Assembly (NCBI RefSeq): GCF_946885725.1
Contig: NZ_CAMPGZ010000039.1
Location: 1 to 23,597 of the forward strand
Direction of reading: 5' to 3'
Length of the DNA stretch: 23,597 nucleotides
Source of the DNA: an uncultured Nocardioides sp.
Lineage (GTDB): Bacteria > Actinomycetota > Actinomycetes > Propionibacteriales > Nocardioidaceae
Part shown: piece after piece, positions 22,011 to 23,597 of the stretch
How the letters are laid out: each line of letters begins with the position of its first letter
Numbering within the stretch: the stretch's first letter is position 1
Program-made: the position numbers and the translations under genes
The notes under the pieces: model-generated
The model's input: the letters and a program-made list of their open reading frames with translations, nothing else
Databases searched by the model: none
Told to the model about the DNA's origin: nothing

Positions 22011-23225
22011 TTGCCAGATCCCGCCACCGCCGCCACCCCCCGCGACACCGTCGCCGGCCCGAGCACGACCGAGCTCCTGCGAGATCTGGTGGTCGTCGAC
22101 CTCACTCGCGCACTTGCCGGTCCACACGCCGGCATGATGTTCGGCGACCTCGGGGCCCGGGTGATCAAAGTCGAGAGTCCCGCCACTGGGGACGAGTCCC
22201 GATCGTGGGGACCGCCGTTCGCCGGCCCCGTCGACCAGCCCGAGTCGACGTACTTCCTGTCCTGCAACCGGAACAAGGAGTCCGTGACCGCGGACCTGAA
22301 GTCACCCGACGGTTGCGAACTTCTCACCCGGCTCGTGGAACGAGCCGACGTGCTGATGGAGAACTTCCGGCCGGGGGTGCTGGATCGTCTCGGCTTCTCG
22401 ATCGAGCGCCTGCACGAGATCAATCCCCGGCTCATCGTCTTGTCGATCTCCGGCTTCGGCCACGACGGCCCCGAGGGCGGCCGGGCCGGCTTCGACCAGA
22501 TCGTCCAGGGTGAGGCCGGATTGATGTCCCTCACTGGTCCCGGACCTCACGAGCCGACGAAGGTCGGAGTGCCCATCACCGACCTGCTGGCAGGCATGTA
22601 CGGCGCGTTCGGCGTACTCGCCGCGCTGCATGAACGTCACCAGACCGGGCGTGGCCGCGTTGTGCGCACGAGTCTTCTGGCGGCGGCCGTCGGCGTGCAC
22701 GCGTTCCAGGCGACCCGCTGGACCGTGGCCGGCCAGGTTCCTCGGGCGATGGGCAACCACCATCCGGCCATCGCGCCGTACGGCCTGTTTCGTACCGCGG
22801 ACGCGCCGATCCAGATCGCGTGCGGCAACGAGCGGCAGTGGCGGGCCCTCGCGGGTGAGCTAGGCATCGACGATCCGCGGTTCGCGACCAACCAGCAGCG
22901 CGTCGCAGCCCACCAGGAGCTGGTTGGCGCGATCGAGGCCGTCCTCAGTGGCAGCGGAGCAGACACGTGGCTCGAGACCCTGGCCCGGCTCGGTATTCCC
23001 TCCGGAAAGGTCCGCACCCTCGACCAGGTCTACGAATGGGAGCAGACGCGGTCGCAGGGACTGATCATCGAGGTCGACCACCCGACGGTCGGTCCTGTTG
23101 AGCTGCCCGGTCCGCCGTTGCGCTTCGATGACAACGTCTTCTCGGGCGGCAGAGAACGGCATACCGCTCCTCCGAGGTTGGGCGAGCACGATGTCGAGGT
23201 TCGCGAGTGGCTCGGCCTCGCCTGA
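22011..23225 (+). CDS. Family III (CaiB/BaiF) CoA-transferase 2
   Basis: This 404-residue CoA-transferase is a distant paralogue of the enzyme at 13335-14522. It shows LVVVDLTRALAGPHAGMMFG (26-45), LGARVIKVESPATGDESR (47-64), NRNKESVTADLK (87-98), LMENFRPG (115-122) and the catalytic Asp191 in KVGVPITDLLAGM. RFATNQQRVA and PSGKVRTLDQV are the usual C-terminal elements. The start is a TTG at 22011 with AGGAG 6 bases upstream. The N-terminal 20 residues are not conserved, and an internal start is possible. It is monocistronic and divergent from tctC, sharing operator E. The leader of about 120 bases contains a small hairpin (AGTTCC/GGAACT at 21925-21941). It probably activates an acid imported by TctABC or released by the flanking enzymes. 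Confidence 0.88.
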   Translation: MPDPATAATPRDTVAGPSTTELLRDLVVVDLTRALAGPHAGMMFGDLGARVIKVESPATGDESRSWGPPFAGPVDQPESTYFLSCNRNKESVTADLKSPDGCELLTRLVERADVLMENFRPGVLDRLGFSIERLHEINPRLIVLSISGFGHDGPEGGRAGFDQIVQGEAGLMSLTGPGPHEPTKVGVPITDLLAGMYGAFGVLAALHERHQTGRGRVVRTSLLAAAVGVHAFQATRWTVAGQVPRAMGNHHPAIAPYGLFRTADAPIQIACGNERQWRALAGELGIDDPRFATNQQRVAAHQELVGAIEAVLSGSGADTWLETLARLGIPSGKVRTLDQVYEWEQTRSQGLIIEVDHPTVGPVELPGPPLRFDDNVFSGGRERHTAPPRLGEHDVEVREWLGLA

Positions 23226-23597
23226 GTGCGCTAAACGCAGCGAGACGTGCGCTCCCCAGGACACAATCGAATGGCTCGTCCCGCTCGCGCTGGGGGTTCA
23301 TTTCGCATCGCTCCGGCGACCCTCGCTGAGCCTTGACCGAAACACCTCCCCTGTCCCGACCGAGCGGCGGGTCGGTGCAGCCACACCGCGGGCCGGGCAG
23401 CCGACTGACCGCGTTCCCGACCGCTACGCACGGGCACGAACATGCGCTCGGCTGCCAATGCCACCCGCTGGAACGCCAGCATCCACGACCCAAACACCCA
23501 CGATCCGGACGGCTCGGTCAGCTGATTCGTCCGTTCCGGCCGCTTCGCCCCATTGGCCTAGGCCACTATGCGTAGATCGCCGCTTATCGGTTTCCGA
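23226..23597. other. Stretch without a supportable gene (right edge)
   Basis: No reading frame here looks like a real protein. The frames present are short, lack ribosome binding sites and have biased Arg/Pro composition. No clear terminator follows the CoA-transferase stop. A perfect 12-bp palindrome, TGGCCTAGGCCA, lies at 23554-23565; it resembles the operators in its arms but has a different centre. Confidence 0.5.

Noticed and set aside
23065..23497. Two short minus-strand frames at the right edge that might be gene remnants
   Set aside because: They overlap the CoA-transferase end or the unassigned tail, have no ribosome binding site and no recognisable family pattern.

Overview
This window is GC-rich DNA (codon third positions almost all G or C, frequent GTG and TTG starts, long antisense shadow reading frames). 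That points to a soil-type actinobacterium, something like Nocardioides or a Pseudonocardia relative, but the genus cannot be fixed from the sequence. I see 20 complete protein genes and one gene cut by the left edge. I see no RNA genes, CRISPR array, insertion sequence or phage genes. Almost all genes are transporters or enzymes for carboxylic acids, amides, amines and acyl-CoAs, together with two closely related GntR/FadR-type regulators.

Layout. (1) Positions 1-5256, minus strand: a TRAP carboxylate transporter operon (dctP, dctQ, dctM), then a DUF2750 gene coupled to dctM, a class III aminotransferase, and the first codons of a 2-hydroxyacid dehydrogenase. (2) 5466-6773, plus strand: an amidase-signature amidase, divergent from dctP and ended by a strong hairpin terminator (6798-6830). 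(3) 6881-11168, minus: a fused FAD/Fe-S 2-hydroxyacid (D-lactate/D-2-hydroxyglutarate type) dehydrogenase and an aldehyde dehydrogenase. (4) 11220-14522, minus: a tightly overlapped set of family III CoA-transferase, crotonase, gamma-carbonic-anhydrase-like protein and GntR regulator 1; the first three resemble CaiB, CaiD and CaiE of carnitine metabolism. (5) 14634-21817, minus: tctC, an FAD amine oxidase, a NicX/aminopeptidase-T-like metalloenzyme, tctB, tctA, a BASS-like permease and GntR regulator 2. (6) 22011-23225, plus: a second family III CoA-transferase, divergent from tctC. The last ~370 bases hold no gene I can support.

The most striking feature is regulatory. An 11-bp palindrome, TGGYCWGACCA, occurs five times, in four of the gaps that precede transcription units: twice between dctP and the amidase, once before the aldehyde dehydrogenase, once before the caiB-like operon, and once between tctC and the second CoA-transferase. 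A sixth copy with one mismatch overlaps the start codon of GntR regulator 2. The sequence fits the FadR-subfamily operator (TGGTnnnACCA), and the two regulators share an identical recognition helix. The whole window therefore reads as one locally controlled regulon.

Working model (inference): organic anions enter through three carboxylate transporters (TRAP, TTT, BASS-like). Amides are opened by the amidase and amines are removed by the aminotransferase or the FAD amine oxidase. The aldehydes are oxidised by the aldehyde dehydrogenase, and the acids are activated by CoA transfer and passed to the crotonase. The actual substrate is unknown; carnitine-like betaines, omega-amino acids or lactam-derived acids, and polyamine derivatives are all compatible.
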